In this document: positions 22,948 through 35,273 of the stretch, piece by piece
Position numbering within the stretch: the stretch's first letter is position 1
Layout of the letters: every line of letters begins with the position of its first letter
Assembly (NCBI GenBank): GCA_002897115.2
Contig: BCIH01000002.1
Coordinates: forward strand, 1,741,178 to 1,805,177
DNA length: 64,000 nucleotides
Origin: Prototheca cutis
Taxonomy: Eukaryota > Chlorophyta > Trebouxiophyceae > Chlorellales > Chlorellaceae
Direction of reading: 5' to 3'
Translations under genes and position numbers: made by a program
Notes under the pieces: model-generated
The model's input: only the letters and a program-made list of their open reading frames with translations
Databases searched by the model: none
Told to the model about the DNA's origin: nothing

Positions 22948-25151
22948 ATGTCGCTGGGCAGGCTGGTGCCGTGGGCTGGCTGGGAGGAGTGGAAGCAGGT
23001 TGGGCAGCAGCTCTTCTCCTCTGGCCCCGAGGCCCGTGCGGCCGGCGTGGCACGGGTAACGCGCTGTTTGGCTTGGCATGATGGTGTTACAGGAGAGCAA
23101 TGACCCAACCATGCATTGTTGCGTCCAGTGTTGTGTGTGTCTGAAGGGGGGTGGCGCTGGTCGTGGGCCCGGTTGACACTGCATTCGACCTGGCTCGCCA
23201 TGACCTTCCAGGTGGACACCTGGCGGGCGCGGGGCCGCGTGCCTCTGGCAGTGGAATGCACCGCGGCACTCGTGGAAGCTCAGCTCGCGTATGACAGGGG
23301 GTTGGGGACCTGGAGTCAGGGGGTATGCCCGAGAATTTGCCCGGGGTGTGGGGCGGGCCAGGACCAGGCGTAGTGAATTTCGAAGGGCTCCTTGTACGAC
23401 TCTCCCCAGGCACATTACAAACTTCAAGCCAGTCATGCATGGAACTGCATTGGCGATTTCCCCTCAGCGCCCCCACCACGACCACCATCTCCAGGGATGG
23501 CCAGCACAGCTGCAGCAGCGTGCAGCTGCGGTCCCAGTACTGCATGGCGATCGTCCGACTCGTCAACGGCATCGCAGACTCGGCACAACGCGGCCGTGTC
23601 GCTGCTTCGGTGGCTGTCCTAGCTGCAGCGGCGGGCCTGCCGCGGGGGCTGGTGGACCTCCGCCACGAAGCCACGCATAACGACCTGCCGTCCCTGGCAG
23701 CCGCGCGGGCCGGGGCATGCCAAGCGCTGGGCTGGCTGCGCCATGGCTACTGGCGCCGGCAGGAGGACTATTTGATGGCTTCCAGGTCTCAAGAGGGTGC
23801 ATCAGTGACGGCTTTTCTAACCTCGCACGTCCGCGCGCTCCGGGCTGGTGGCATGATCGCTGCGGATGCTGATGACGGCGTTGGAACGGTCGATGGCAGC
23901 AGAGCGGCTGCCGCTGCCGAGCGGGCAAGCACTGGCAGTATTTCGACCCAGCAGGCCCGGCGGCCGGCGCCCGACGCTTCGGCCGCTGGGCTTCCAGCAT
24001 CATCCAGCACAAATGACCCGAGCAGCGCGCTGCCTTACAATGCCATTGAGGGAAAGAAAGAGCGAAAGGCGATGGTATCGGAGCTGCGGACCCAGTTCCC
24101 GGCGTTTCGCGCAGCGGAGCTGGCGGCCGCGGTCTGGCGCGCTGGAGGGGTGGAAGTTGGACGCAACGATGACGGTGGTTCCGGGGACGCCAGCGCCACA
24201 TACGGCGAGGCCACCCCAGCACCACTGAACACGGTGCGGGCGGTTCGGGTAGCATTAGAGCAGCTGGAGCGCGAGTGGCCGGCGCTTCGGGCGCTGCTCT
24301 GGCGCGAACTGTTCAATGCACTGCTGGCGGGACAGACAGCGGAGGATGGCGCCCCGAGCACTATAGTTTTGTGGCGCTGTGTCCTGGCCGAAAAAGAAGC
24401 GGACATTGCGCGGCTGTCGCCAATGCAGGCGGACGCGCTGCTCCAGCTCGGTCTGCCCCCCTGCTGTGCGCGGTGGGTGCTGGGGAGCGACCCGGCGCGC
24501 GACCCCGGCATGGCCACGCTGCGCGCGCTGTGTGCCCAGCTGGTGCCGCTGCTGCGGCAGCAGCGGCCCGCGCGACACGCCTGGGCTCAGGGCACGCTTG
24601 CTCTTTGCGGCGGTGGCGGCAAGGACAAGCGAGTGGTGGGAAAACCCGTAGCCACAGAGGTTCATTCCTTGGATGCGGCGCTGGCCGCAGCAGACGCACT
24701 GTTGGGGGTTCGGCAGGATGCGACTCCGGCATTGGAAGAGGCGGCGGCTGCTGATGTGGAGGATGCAACGGACAGTGTTGGGCCGAAGCCTGGAACCAAC
24801 AGTGTTGATGCGAAGCCCGCAATCAACAGCGTCGACCAACCAACGGCAGCGTCGCACGGGTACGAGCGTATGCGGGGTGGATGGTGGGGTCGGAGACTGG
24901 GGTGTCCGTACCTGGCAGCGCAACGCGAATGTGGGCTGCTGCAGTGCCCTTGTGTGCGCTGGAGTAGCCAAGCTGCCAGTTTCAACCCCACCCGCTTCAA
25001 TTTATGGAACCTGCCTCCCCCACGCAGGAGGAAACGGGCCCGGTGGATGCAGGAGGGCAGCTGGCAGCCATGCGCGCTGGGAATGCTGGGGTCCACCCTG
25101 GATCCCAACGGCCGCCTGCCATGTTTGGAGCCACCCCCCACGACCTTGTGA
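22948..25151 (+). CDS. LAS1: LAS1, ITS2 pre-rRNA endonuclease
   Basis: HEPN-family endoribonuclease that cuts ITS2 in pre-rRNA for 60S ribosome assembly, working with the Grc3/NOL9 kinase; nucleolar. Exons 22948-23055, 23212-23322 and 23526-25151 keep phase 0 and give 614 residues. Exon 1 reads MSLGRLVPWAGWEEWKQV, the Las1 start. Exon 2 has VDTWRARGRVPLAVECTAAL. Exon 3 holds YCMAIVRLVNGIADSA and the catalytic HEPN motif in LVDLRHEATHNDLPSL (R-x4-H), then GWLRHGYW. The C-terminus carries WQPCALGMLGSTLDPNGRLP, also a Las1 feature. Between these ends the protein is low in conservation, with a short repeated segment (NSVGPKP/NSVDAKP-like) near 24770-24840. A small unrecognised intron near 24860-25000 is possible. 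Confidence 0.88.
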
Positions 25152-25794
25152 TCCGAAATCTCGTCCTTCCTTGGGCGCACGACTCAAGACCCAACCTTCG
25201 GGGCTCAGGCCCCAGATCCTACCGGGCCCCCCTTTCACGAGGAGACATAAAACTGCTTACAAAGCACAGAAAGAAAGCCGAGACGGAAGGAAAGGACGAA
25301 CGCCATCTGGGCCAAAATGTCAGCATGCACCGACATCGGGGAAATGTTGCAACATCAGGTCCAGGGCACGACGACTCAATAAGCAGGGGTTTGTACTCGA
25401 GGGACAATCAAAGGTCCGGGGCCGCGACGCTCACGCGCGCGTCCCCTTTCTGGAGGGAGAGGCAGTTGTACAACTCAAGACGTGTGGCGAGGTGCGTCCG
25501 CGGCAATTGCGCGCAGTCCTCTTCCGGGGCAGGGCTGCCGAAAAACGGAGAATCCACGGCCTGGAACCTGGGAACCACGGGCCTCGTCGGAGGAGGGTCG
25601 TTTTTGGAGGGGTGGACCGACCAAGGGGGGAGGGCTTATTCTTCAAGCGGCCGTCATTAGGGAGTTGTCGCGGGAATCAGGCAGCTGTCGAGCAGGTGCT
25701 GAGCACCAGCCGTCAAAGTCACCCGCAGCTCCTCCCCACCGCCACAGGTCGTACAATGGGCGACGGCGACGGCTCCAACATCAAGATCCCCCCC
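25152..25794. other. Convergent intergenic region
   Basis: Between LAS1 (plus) and the bZIP gene (minus). Expected 3' UTRs. Open frames run through on the plus strand but show no motifs. Confidence 0.45.
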
Positions 25795-26645
25795 TCAGGC
25801 GACGACCATGTGGTGGGAGCTCTCGCTGCCGACGGCACTGTCAGGCATGGAGTGCGACTGCACGGAAAGGGAAGCCTTGCTGGAAGATCGGGCCTCCGAC
25901 CCCGAGCCGCCGGCCTCCAGGCGTGCCCGCAGAGCCAGGATTTCGGCGCGCAGCACCTCGTTCTCATGCTCGAGCGTGCAGATGTAGTCCTTCCGCCGCG
26001 CGCGGGAACGGTGCGCAGACTCACGCCGGCGCTTCTTGGTGCGCTCGACCTGGGCGGCCACCTCCTCGGGCGACTTGTTGCGCCGGCCATGGGGCACGAC
26101 GGCCTTGGCGGGGCGCAGGACCATGTCCTTGGACGCTGCGACCTGCTCGGCGGCCACAACCGGCTGCAGCGTCACGGGCTGCTGGAACAGGTCCAGCACC
26201 GGGGTCTGCACGGGGACGTGCAGGGCAGGGGCGAACATGGGGCCCAGCCCAGCTGCGGGCTGGGGAGCGGGCTCCTTGGGGGTCTCCACCGGCTCCTCCG
26301 CCAGGTCCTGGAACATCGCCAACAGGTCGGCATCTGCATGCAAGGGCGGGGACAAGGTCAGCGATGGGGATCGCGCGCGGTGTTGCCTACTCGCGATGGC
26401 TGGAGAACATGCATAACCCGGCGGGCTGAAAACCTCGTCACCAGTAGCGGACCTGCGCCCTGGAGGTTCAGGCCCTCAAAGGGGTCCGAGAAAGGCGTGC
26501 TGGTTTCGAAAGACTCCTGCTTCACCCCGAGGAAGCCGGAGCCGTTGAAGTCAGCGAGCAGGTCTCCCAGCGCTCCGGGTCCTTGGGCCACGGGGGCGGG
26601 GTCGACCCCGTCCCGGGCGGGCGCACGTAGTATGACGCGGCACAT
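25795..26645 (-). CDS. bZIP transcription factor
   Basis: Nuclear DNA-binding dimer. The last exon (to 25795) contains the basic region KKRRRESAHRSRARRKDYIC followed by a leucine zipper with heptads at LEHENEVL, RAEILAL and RARL. The preceding exon (about 26645 to 26450) encodes VKQESFETSTPFSDPFEGLN, an acidic/aromatic stretch that could be an activation domain. A further phase-compatible exon may lie at 26939-26818 (PWPSNEQYLDVWNAGREELE), so the true start may be upstream of 26645. The invariant Asn of the N-x7-R signature is Arg here (RRESAHRSR), an unusual change in the residue that contacts the DNA core. The zipper is short, about four heptads. Confidence 0.75.
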
Positions 26646-27049
26646 GATGTCACAATGGATGCGAATCAAGCTGTTGCAGGCGCCCGGGCCGAGCATGAGT
26701 ACAGGGTGGGTGTGGCAGTGCTTACGTACCCCCCCAACCCGTTTACTACGATCCAGCTCCTCGATTGACCCCGGGCTATGAACACGAACCTTCCAAGGAC
26801 CGCACCCCCTCACTCACCCCCGCAGCTATGCTGATGGCTCCAGCCCTCTGAATCGCCTCCAATTCCTCTCGCCCCGCATTCCACACATCCAGGTATTGCT
26901 CATTCGATGGCCAAGGCTCCGCCCCGGGCAGATCAGCACCTGGCAAAGGAACTGTTGCGCTGCTTGCCAGTACAGAGATGACACAGGCTGGAGCACAGGG
27001 AGGGGTTGCGCCAAGAGTATGAACTCGGGCTCTGTTGGGTGCTAAAACA

Positions 27050-27440
27050 TGCCCCCTTGGGATCTCCTTGTGAGCACTCGTTGCTTGGAAGAGGAGGGGT
27101 CCCAGGACTGGGTTTGTGGGCCTGGGGCCGTTGTTCAGAATAAACTCACATATATCTCCCAATACCACAAGAACCCAAACCCAGAAATAGAATGTACTCT
27201 TCAAATCCTTGTCAGTTGTGCCAAGCATTATTCTTGTCAGTGTCGTAGCCTCGTCGAGGGGCGACCATCGAAAGCGCTGCGTGACAGCCCTTTCAGAGGG
27301 CGGAGCCGCGCTTTCCTCCTGCTGGTTTGGGGCACCCCGGGACCCCGCTCGCCTGAAACCGTGACCAGCAATCCCGCAAACGCAGCATACGCAGTGAGAA
27401 AAGATCGACAGTGAGGTCGGAGACGAAGCATATCGCCACC
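27050..27440. other. Divergent intergenic region, bZIP / COX5C
   Basis: Between the upstream part of the bZIP gene and COX5C. Probably both promoters. Nothing specific recognised. Confidence 0.4.
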
Positions 27441-27915
27441 ATGTCGAGCAACCAGGTTATCAAGGCCGCTGCGATGTTCGCGTCGGGGGGCCAGGCCTCC
27501 AAGGTCTCCGTCGTCAAGGAGATTGCGGTTGCGGCGGTCCTGGGTCTTGGCTTCGGTTTCTACTGGCAGGTGCGTCGAGGTCGTGGGCCGTGCAGCGCCC
27601 GGCACGTTTGGACGTTGAAGGCCCCGGTTTCTCCTGGCCCGTGCAGCAGGACAACTGGACCCTCCCGCCCCTCCGTGCAGACCTACCACTGGAACGAGAA
27701 CAAGAAGTGGGACGACTTGTAAGTGAATGGCGGTTGGTGGGCATGGGTGTTCGGAATGCCATGTGATGGGGCAGGGCCCGTGCACTGTGTCTGACCGCAT
27801 GCCTCCCAGCCAGGTCCCTGCATCTGTACCCCTGCCGTCGTGATCACCCGCGCCCTCCCATACGTTCTGCAGCTACGCTGCTCGTGAGGCCGCGAAGAAG
27901 GCTGCCAGCGCCTGA
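27441..27915 (+). CDS. COX5C: Cytochrome c oxidase subunit 5C (mitochondrial)
   Basis: Small nuclear-encoded subunit of respiratory complex IV in the inner mitochondrial membrane. Three exons (27441-27569, 27681-27718, 27873-27915) join in phase to give 69 residues. The sequence has the plant COX5C layout: a short basic start, SVVKEI, a single membrane helix (AVAAVLGLGFGFYWQ), then YHWNENKKWDDFY and a charged tail ending KKAASA. Plant COX5C has about 63 residues. No cleavable presequence, as in other members of the family. Donor sites are strong. Confidence 0.88.
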
Positions 27916-28641
27916 AGGCCTGTTGGAGCTCGCTAGGTTGAAGAAATGTATAGCACCCCCCCCTTGAAGCACTGTTCCCTGGCCCTCCTGTAACCAGGTC
28001 CGCCTAGGAACTGGTTTGGGCAAAGCACATTCCTGGAACGGGTTCGGTTTGAGCCCCGCGACGCCGTTGGGACTGGGTGGCATCTGCGGATTTAGGGGAC
28101 CAGCTTCACGGATGGTGCGTGTGCACATGGTGGGGGACTGGAATCTTCGGGTGCCAGCTGTGCGGTTGCCCTGGCGAGGACTGCGAACAAGATGCATGGC
28201 GGCGATGTTCTTCTCCTGGTCAGCTGAGGCGTGCGCAGACGTGATGCTGTCGAAAGGGAAGATGGCCCCGCATGTACCGTTGCCTGGGTGCAGATGCCCT
28301 TTCGAATTGAAGGGTGACAGAGAGGTATTGCACCCACTGGGAACAGCGTCCTGGCAGCACAGACCCCTGAAAGAGTACAGGTCAGTGCAATGGCACTATC
28401 TTGGTCCAGGGGTGTTGCCTCTGGGACATGCCATTTGCGTGCGACCGACCGTCTACGGCCGAGCACTCCCCATCTGACCGCTGCCCAGGGGGAGGGGCCG
28501 ATGCTGATCACATGATCGTTCGCCGAGTTCTGGCGCACATGCCGCTGTGACGCGGGGTGCCCAGCTATGTGGAGCCAGCTTGGTCCCCTGCCTGCCCAGA
28601 ACTGTACGTATTTGTTTGCGGGTGCACAGAACCAAGGCAGC
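27916..28641. other. Intergenic, promoter region of FPS
   Basis: COX5C 3' UTR and upstream region of farnesyl diphosphate synthase. One open frame near 28016-28477 has no recognisable motif and I do not call it. Confidence 0.45.
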
Positions 28642-30311
28642 ATGGCGACGGCCGAGGCTGAGGCCCCCGTGGCCGCCACCCGGCAGAAGACCGAGGCCCA
28701 CCAGACCAAACAGGTCCGTGCCTCCGCGCCTGCACGCGCAATGCAGCGCGGTGATCGATCGCTCCATGGCGGCATGTGTATTGTGCATGAAAGTAACCCC
28801 TCCCCTTGCTGCGCATGGGCCCGTCGCAGGAGTTTCTCAAGGTGTTTGAGCAGCTGCGGGACGAACTGGTCGACGATGCCCTGTTGCAGGGCCAGCCAGA
28901 TTCCTCCAGGGACTGGCTGCGCAAGGTGAGAGGGGTTTATATTGTTTGTTGTCATGGGCGTCTCGACCAGCCATGATCTCGTGTCACTGGCATGTCTCTG
29001 GCCCGACTCGTGGTGGTGGCGGTGGCCTGTGGGTGGTGGGTGGTTTATGCAAGGGCCAGTGCCGGTGCCAGCGGTGTGGGGAGTGATCTCAGCAGTGTGG
29101 GGGGAGTTTGAGGAGTCTCTTAGCGATAACACCAGAGCTCCGGCGACAGGCCCTGCCTCGCATGGGCCCCGGCAACTGGCCACCGTCCACACACCCACAT
29201 CCCGCAATCCCTCCGCTCGCTGTCCAGATGCTTGACTACAATGTGCCGCACGGCAAGCTGAACCGTGGCATGGCTGTGCTGGACGTGCTGGCTTCGGCAA
29301 AGGGTGGCGAGCTGACTGCCGAGGAGCGGGACCAGGCCAACATGCTGGGCTGGTGCATCGAGCTGGTGCGTGTGCGAGTCGGTCGGGTTGCTCAAAGTCC
29401 ACTGCCCCACTGCCAAGAACTATGCATCGACAGCATTCTGTTGCCTTTTCTAGCCTCTTAACGTTCAAACCTCCCCGACCTGCTCTAACCTTGCCCCCTC
29501 CCTACTCTCCTCCTGCTCTCCTCCCACCCAGCTGCAAGCATACTTCCTGGTGGCCGATGACATCATGGACTCGAGCGTGACGCGGCGTGGCCAGCCGTGC
29601 TGGTACAAGCAGCCGCACGTGGGCCTCGTGGCCATCAACGACGGCATCCTGCTGGAGAGCTGCATCTACCGCGTCCTGCAGCGCCACTTCCGTACGCACC
29701 CTGCCTACGTCGCGCTGCTGGAGCTCTTCCACGACACCACCCACCGCACCGCGCACGGCCAGCTGCTGGACACTACGACGGCTGCGCCGGCGGGGGGGGT
29801 CGATTTGGGCCGCTTCACCGAGCCGCTGTACAACCGCATCGTGACGTACAAGACAGCGTTCTACACTTTCTACCTGCCCGTGGCCTGCGGCCTGGCCCTG
29901 GCTGGGATCACGGAGCCCGCGGCCCTTGCCCTCGCAGAGCGGCTGTGCCTGGACATGGGCCGCTACTTCCAAATCCAGGACGACGTGCTGGATGCCTTTG
30001 GGGACCCCGAAGTCATCGGCAAGATTGGCACCGACATCCAGGACGCAAAGTGTTCGTGGCTGGTCGTCCGTGCCCTGCAGGTCGCGTCGGCTGAGCAAAA
30101 GGTGGCGCTGGAGGCCGACTACGGCAAGGATGAGCCTGAGGCCATCACGCGGGTCAAGGCCCTGTACAAGGACCTGGGCCTCCCGGAAGCGTTTGACAAG
30201 TATGAGCAGGAGAGCTACGACACCATGTGCCGCGAGATCGAGGAGCAGACCCTGCTCCCTCCGGCCGTCTTTACCTCTCTCCTGGCCAAGATCTACAAGC
30301 GCAGCAAGTAA
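28642..30311 (+). CDS. FPS: Farnesyl diphosphate synthase
   Basis: Condenses dimethylallyl diphosphate with two isopentenyl diphosphates to make farnesyl diphosphate for sterols and prenylation; usually cytosolic. Four exons (28642-28713, 28830-28925, 29228-29365, 29532-30311), all phase 0, give 361 residues, normal for the family. The first Asp-rich motif is FLVADDIMDSSVTRRGQPCW, with aromatic residues before it that fix the C15 chain length. The second is GRYFQIQDDVLDAFGD. Others are GTDIQDAKCSWLVVRAL and the C-terminal IYKRSK. The N-terminus (MATAEAEAPVAATRQ) is slightly longer than in plants but is not a clear transit peptide. Confidence 0.95.
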
Positions 30312-30823
30312 GGGTGCCGCCACTGGGCTCTTAATTGCTCATGGCTAGTAGGGAAGCGAGTTTCTGCGATGGTGGCGGCAGACGTCGCCGAGCATGTGTA
30401 AGACGCAGGAGTTCAACAACGTAATAACATGCATACAACAGGGGAATGTGGACAGACAAAGTGGTCCCATGTCAGGATAACAAGCATGTGCGCTGTGTAG
30501 GATGTCCGAGGGCTGATGGAGGCCGGGTGGGACAGCAGCCCCTGGCGGCCCCCCTCGCCGCGCGAGGCGGAAGTGAATCAGCGTTCATGCCAGGGGTGTG
30601 CTACCCCACCAATGCTACACCAGGGCATACAAGGACGACCCGGCCGCCGATAATCCCAAAACCCCTGTCTGCATTTGAACTGTACAGAACACCGCACGCA
30701 GCGAACAAGAGCCAGTGCGAGTGAGAAGGTCGGACTCTCGGAAAGGCGTTGCCATGCCCCCCGTCACGGTCGCCAACCCGGGCAGAACCGCCGGTGCGCT
30801 GGAGATCGGGGTGCCTTGATGCA
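30312..30823. other. Intergenic, promoter region of AGPase
   Basis: FPS 3' UTR and upstream region of the ADP-glucose pyrophosphorylase gene. No separate feature recognised. Confidence 0.45.
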
Positions 30824-32787
30824 ATGCCCATGTCCAAATTCGATCGCAGCATATGCTATGTGGGCGCCACCCCAACGGTCGGTCGCGGGTCCCCGCCACC
30901 CCCTTTTGCTGCAGCGGTGGCCAACAGCACTGCGAGCATCGCACCTCGGCCCCTGGTGACTGGCAGGCCCTCGTGTGCCCGCCCACGCCTGAATCGGAAG
31001 GTACGCCCACCAGTCCGTTAAGGTCGATGGGCGGGGTGCCGCGCAACCGGGGTGTCGAGGCACTGAGGCCCCTGGGGCTGCTGGGTGCTGAGACTGTCCT
31101 GCACTGCAGCAGGGGTGGCTCATTCTCCCTGGAAGCCCTACCACGCATGCAATTGAATCCTCAGGTTGTCAGACGACACGGCATGAGGCTACAACACCAA
31201 CCCCCCCCCCCTTGCAGGCACTCCAACCCAGGGCCACTGCACAGCTGGACCGGGATGTGGCTAGTATCCTCAACTTGACGAATGGCGCCCCCGAGGCCCG
31301 TCCTTCTGATGTCTCCAGGGTGAGTGTTTGGGTCGGATTTCGCTCGTTCATGGAGGGTGTGTGTGTGTGTGCATGCGTCTGGTGTGGTGGGGCTGGTGAC
31401 TGGGCGTATGCAGCTCCGTTGCTGACATCCACGCACAGAAACGCTCAGACGCACCCACAAAAATAACTCACAGACGGTGCTGGGGATCATTCTCGGGGGC
31501 GGTGCTGGTTCGCGGCTGTACCCCCTGACGAAGCAGCGGGCGAAGCCTGCGGTGCCGCTGGGAGCCAACTACCGGTTGATCGACATTCCCGTGTCCAACT
31601 GCATCAACTCTGGTGTGAACAAGATTTACTGCCTGACGCAGTTCAACTCTGCGAGTCTGAACCGTCACCTGAGCCAGGCGTACAACAGCAACATCGGGGG
31701 CTACTCTTCCCGCGGCTTCGTGGAGGTGCTGGCGGCCAGCCAGACCACGACGCAGAAGAACTGGTTCCAGGGCACGGCTGACGCGGTGCGGCAGTACCTG
31801 TGGTTGTTTGAGGAGGCGACGCGTGGCGGGGTGGAGGATTACCTCATCCTGTCGGGCGACCACCTGTACCGCATGGACTACTCGGAATTTGTTGCCGCGC
31901 ACCGCCGGGCAGGGGCCGACATCACGGTCGCGGCGCTGCCGTGTACGGAGAAGGAGGCCAGCGCATTTGGGCTGATGAAGATCGACGACGGCGGTCGCAT
32001 CCTGGAGTTCGCTGAGAAGCCAAAGGGCGACGCGCTGGCGGCGATGAAGGTCGACACCACGGTCCTGGGTCTCGAGGCGAGCGCGGCGAAGAAGAAGCCC
32101 TACATCGCGTCCATGGGCATTTACCTGTGCAAGGCTGCGGTCATGCACCAGCTGCTGACGGAGAGTTTCGTCAAGGAGAACGACTTTGGCAGCGACATCA
32201 TCCCGGGGGCCAAGGACCTGGGCATGCACGTGCAGGCGCACCTGTTCAAGGGCTACTGGGAGGACATCGGGACCATCCGTGCGTTCTACGAGGCCAACTT
32301 GGGTCTAACCGACAGCCCGAACCCGAACTTTTCGTTTTACGACAAGGACGCGCCGATCTACACCATGTCGCGCTTCCTGCCCCCCTGCAAGGTGCTTTCG
32401 GCCGAGGTGGAGGCGTCCATCCTGGGCGACGGCTGCACGGTCAGCCAGGGCTCACGCATCGTGCACAGCGTGATTGGCCTGCGCTCGCGCATCGGGCAGG
32501 ACTGCCTGGTGGAGGACACGCTGCTCATGGGCGCCGACTACTACGAGCAGGGCGCGGAGCTGGAGGAGTGCGAGCGCATCTCCAAGTGCGTGCCCATCGG
32601 TGTGGGGTCGGGGTCGCACATCAAGGGCGCCATCGTCGATAAGAACGCCCGCATCGGCCGGTTCTGCAAGATCATCAACGTCGACGGCGTCGAAGAGGCA
32701 AACGCCGAGTCCAAGGGGTATGTCATCCGCGACGGCGTCATCGTCATCATCAAGGACGCCACCATCGACGATGGCACCATCATTTAA
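30824..32787 (+). CDS. APS1: ADP-glucose pyrophosphorylase small (catalytic) subunit, plastid
   Basis: Makes ADP-glucose from glucose-1-phosphate and ATP, the committed step of starch synthesis in the plastid; works as a heterotetramer with the large subunit. Exons 30824-31000, 31218-31319 and 31474-32787 are in phase and give about 530 residues. Exon 1 is rich in Ser, Pro, Ala and Arg, a chloroplast transit peptide. The core starts [18 protein letters not shown], with [20 protein letters not shown], the catalytic Asp in [10 protein letters not shown], the glucose-1-phosphate Lys in FAEKPKGD and the left-handed beta-helix C-terminus (IVDKNARIG). Small-subunit traits include [19 protein letters not shown] and GADYYE. 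A second ATG at 30830 is an alternative start. Confidence 0.93.
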
Positions 32788-33727
32788 AGACTGGATTGTT
32801 CGGAGGTCCGGAGCGTCGTCGTCAAGGGTCACGCAACCCCGCCCGCTCCAGTGCGTTGCCTACAGCCCTTCCAGCCATCCAACCATACCCCTGGCCAACA
32901 AGACAATGCCGGGACACATCTTCAGTTTTGATGCCGACGGCTTTCATCATCCAACAGAGAAGACCCGCCGCTTGCCACCTTGCCCGAACCCCATTCCCTC
33001 AGGGGCCTTCCCAACTTGAGATCACAGCGAGATCGATACAGATAAAAGAAAACCCCGGCTCCCCGGCCAATTTAGGGGGTTGAGCCCTTTCTGTTGCCCA
33101 CCTGCAGTGCTGCCTCGAACTAGTAACAACCCCATCCCTCTGCCTTTGAGATTCCGCACGATCAAGCGTGTCGTGCCGCGGCGGGTCGACTGCCTGTTTG
33201 TCTGCCCGAGGGAAGCCTCAGCCACTCCCCTTTGACCGCACCCGACACTCGTCACGCTTGGCTGCACCCATGCTCTCACCGCTTTTTTGTTACGTGGGTC
33301 ATCTGCATGTGGGACACACGTTGGGGCCTGCTCCACTCCCCACTGCTCTGAACTGTGTGAATGTCGCAGTAATCCTTCCTCACATGCCGCAACACAAAAA
33401 CAAACGTCAAAGGGCCTCAGGGCGGCAAGCACGGATTGACCGGGGGTGTTGAGAGGGCCATGCGCTACCATGTGGGATTCTGCGGCACGGGCCACCGCCG
33501 CAGCAGGGGTTTGTTGCTGCCGTCAGAGATCATAGCACGGGGGGTGCATCCAAGCTTCGCTCCGTCGACGGCCCCTCATCGGGTTCAAAAGCGCTGACAC
33601 GCGCGCAACGGAGGGACAGACGATGGTCGAAGCCATGGCTGACGTCTGGCGCCGTTCCACTGAGCTACCCATGCGTCCGTCCACCCCTGCACACCGACCC
33701 TTTTGAGAACAGGCATCACCCGTCTGC
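32788..33727. other. Convergent intergenic region
   Basis: 940 bases between AGPase and the ATP synthase delta gene, which converge. Presumed long 3' UTRs. No tRNA-like or coding structure seen. Confidence 0.45.
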
Positions 33728-34480
33728 TCAGAGACCGAGGGCGGCGTTGAGGGCCGAGTAGACCTCGACACCTGCCTGGGCAGCGGCAATCTCGTAGTCG
33801 TCGGCCTTGCCCTGCAGCGAGGCGAGCTTGCCCGTGTACTCGGCGAGCCCCGCGCGCACCGCATCAGGGTCGATGTCGGACAGGGGCACGGCCTCGACGG
33901 CGCAGACGTCGGTGCTCGAGTCGGCATGGACAAAGGCAAAGCCGCCGCTGACAAAGTACTTGGTGACGTCCTTGTCCAGCTCGGTGTGCACAGAGACGAC
34001 GCCGGGCCGGAGCTGGGCGACGGTGGGCACGTGGCCGGGCATGACACCAAAGTCGCCGGTGGTGGCGGGGAGGAGGACCAGGTCCACAGACGCCGCCCGG
34101 CTGATCGACTCGTGGGGGACAAAGAAGTTGAGCTTGAGCTTGTCGGGCAGGCCCGCAGCCTCGCTCTTCTCTTCGGCGGGAAGGTAGTTGCTGGGGAACT
34201 CGGGGGTGGCCAGGGAACCCTGGAAGGGCGCAAACTTCTCCAGGAACTCCTGCGCGGAGGGGGGGGTCGGGGCCACGAGGTGCGCTGGGCCCGAGTTCGG
34301 CGCCAGGGAATCCAGAGATGGCAAACCCTGTCTGATTCAATGCCAACGCGCAATCCGATCCCAGAAACCAACCTTCTTGCTCTGCTCGGAGAGGCTCTCT
34401 TCGCTGAACACTGCCGGGCTGCTGGTAAACCTGCGGAGCCCCGCTCCGCGGCAGAGGCTGCGAGCCGCGTGCCTCAGCAT
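33728..34480 (-). CDS. ATP5D: ATP synthase subunit delta, mitochondrial (bacterial epsilon homologue)
   Basis: Central-stalk subunit of F1-ATPase in mitochondria, coupling rotor to catalytic head. Exon 1 (34480-34373) encodes an Arg-rich presequence (MLRHAARSLCRGAGLRRFTS). Exon 2 (34327-33728) carries the mature protein; total 235 residues. Conserved phrases of the N-terminal beta-sandwich are LKLNFFVPHESISRAASVD, GDFGVMPGHVPTVAQLRPGV and KYFVSGGFAFVHADS. A two-helix C-terminus follows. The segment between presequence and beta-sandwich (EFLEKFAPFQGSLATPEFPS) is typical of the plant and algal protein. Phases agree. Confidence 0.93.
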
Positions 34481-35273
34481 GTTTGCCAAGCCTGTGTTAT
34501 TCGCCGGAAACGAGGTGGGGAATGCGGTAGGCGAGAGGGACCGGTAATGACTCGCAACCCGTTAGTACTAACTGAGCTCGTGCCGCGCTTTCCTCTCCGG
34601 CGCATGGATGGGGCGAGCGTCATCCAGGCTCACCAGACCAGGATCACAAGGAACAACGGATTTTTGAAAAAAGGGCTGCCCAGTGATCAGCCCCCTCCAG
34701 CCCCTGAGGTCATCACCATGGTATCGGTTGTTGAATGTGGAAAACATATGGTCCCTTTTAAGACCACCAGAATGGGCGACGAGAAACATGCACGCGCTTG
34801 TTGCATGTCTGCACCAGGCTGCGCTAGCAGGGGCCAGAAAGGAGTGGGACACATGGGATTAGAACAATTGTAGTGGATTGGTGGTATGTTGTGAAGCAGT
34901 CTTGGGACTGATCACCACCACCTTTCGAGCGAGGATTGCGGTCATCACCATACCACCCTTCCGATGGGGTGTGGGTGCCTGCGTGGGAGCCGGGGAAGAG
35001 AGAGTGGTGATTATTCTTGTGACGGGCCACAGGCCGAGCTCTGGGGAGCCTCGATGTGCGAGCCTCGTGCAGAAGGGTTCAGTCAACACAGATAGGCTGT
35101 ACATTGGATAGCAGGGCTCATGTCAGAACGGCCCCTTGGCTGAGAGCACGGCCGGGATGGGTGGCCGGAGCAGGATGGTCTTCCGAAGACTCGGCACGGT
35201 GCGCGTGCGCAGGGCGGTCTGATTGGGCCCCATTTTCACAACCGCGTCTTCATGCGTTCGTTTACAGTCAATT
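34481..35273. other. Divergent intergenic region, ATP delta / HRD3
   Basis: 793 bases between divergent genes; presumably both promoters. I see no coding exon with motif support. Confidence 0.45.

Noticed and set aside
24673..26781. 702-codon plus-strand frame from the LAS1 3' end into the bZIP region
   Set aside because: Different frame from LAS1, and it crosses the bZIP coding exon antisense; no motifs of its own.
28092..29468. Long open frame on the minus strand across the FPS gene (458 codons)
   Set aside because: Antisense shadow of high-GC coding and intron sequence; the plus strand has the unmistakable FPS exons.
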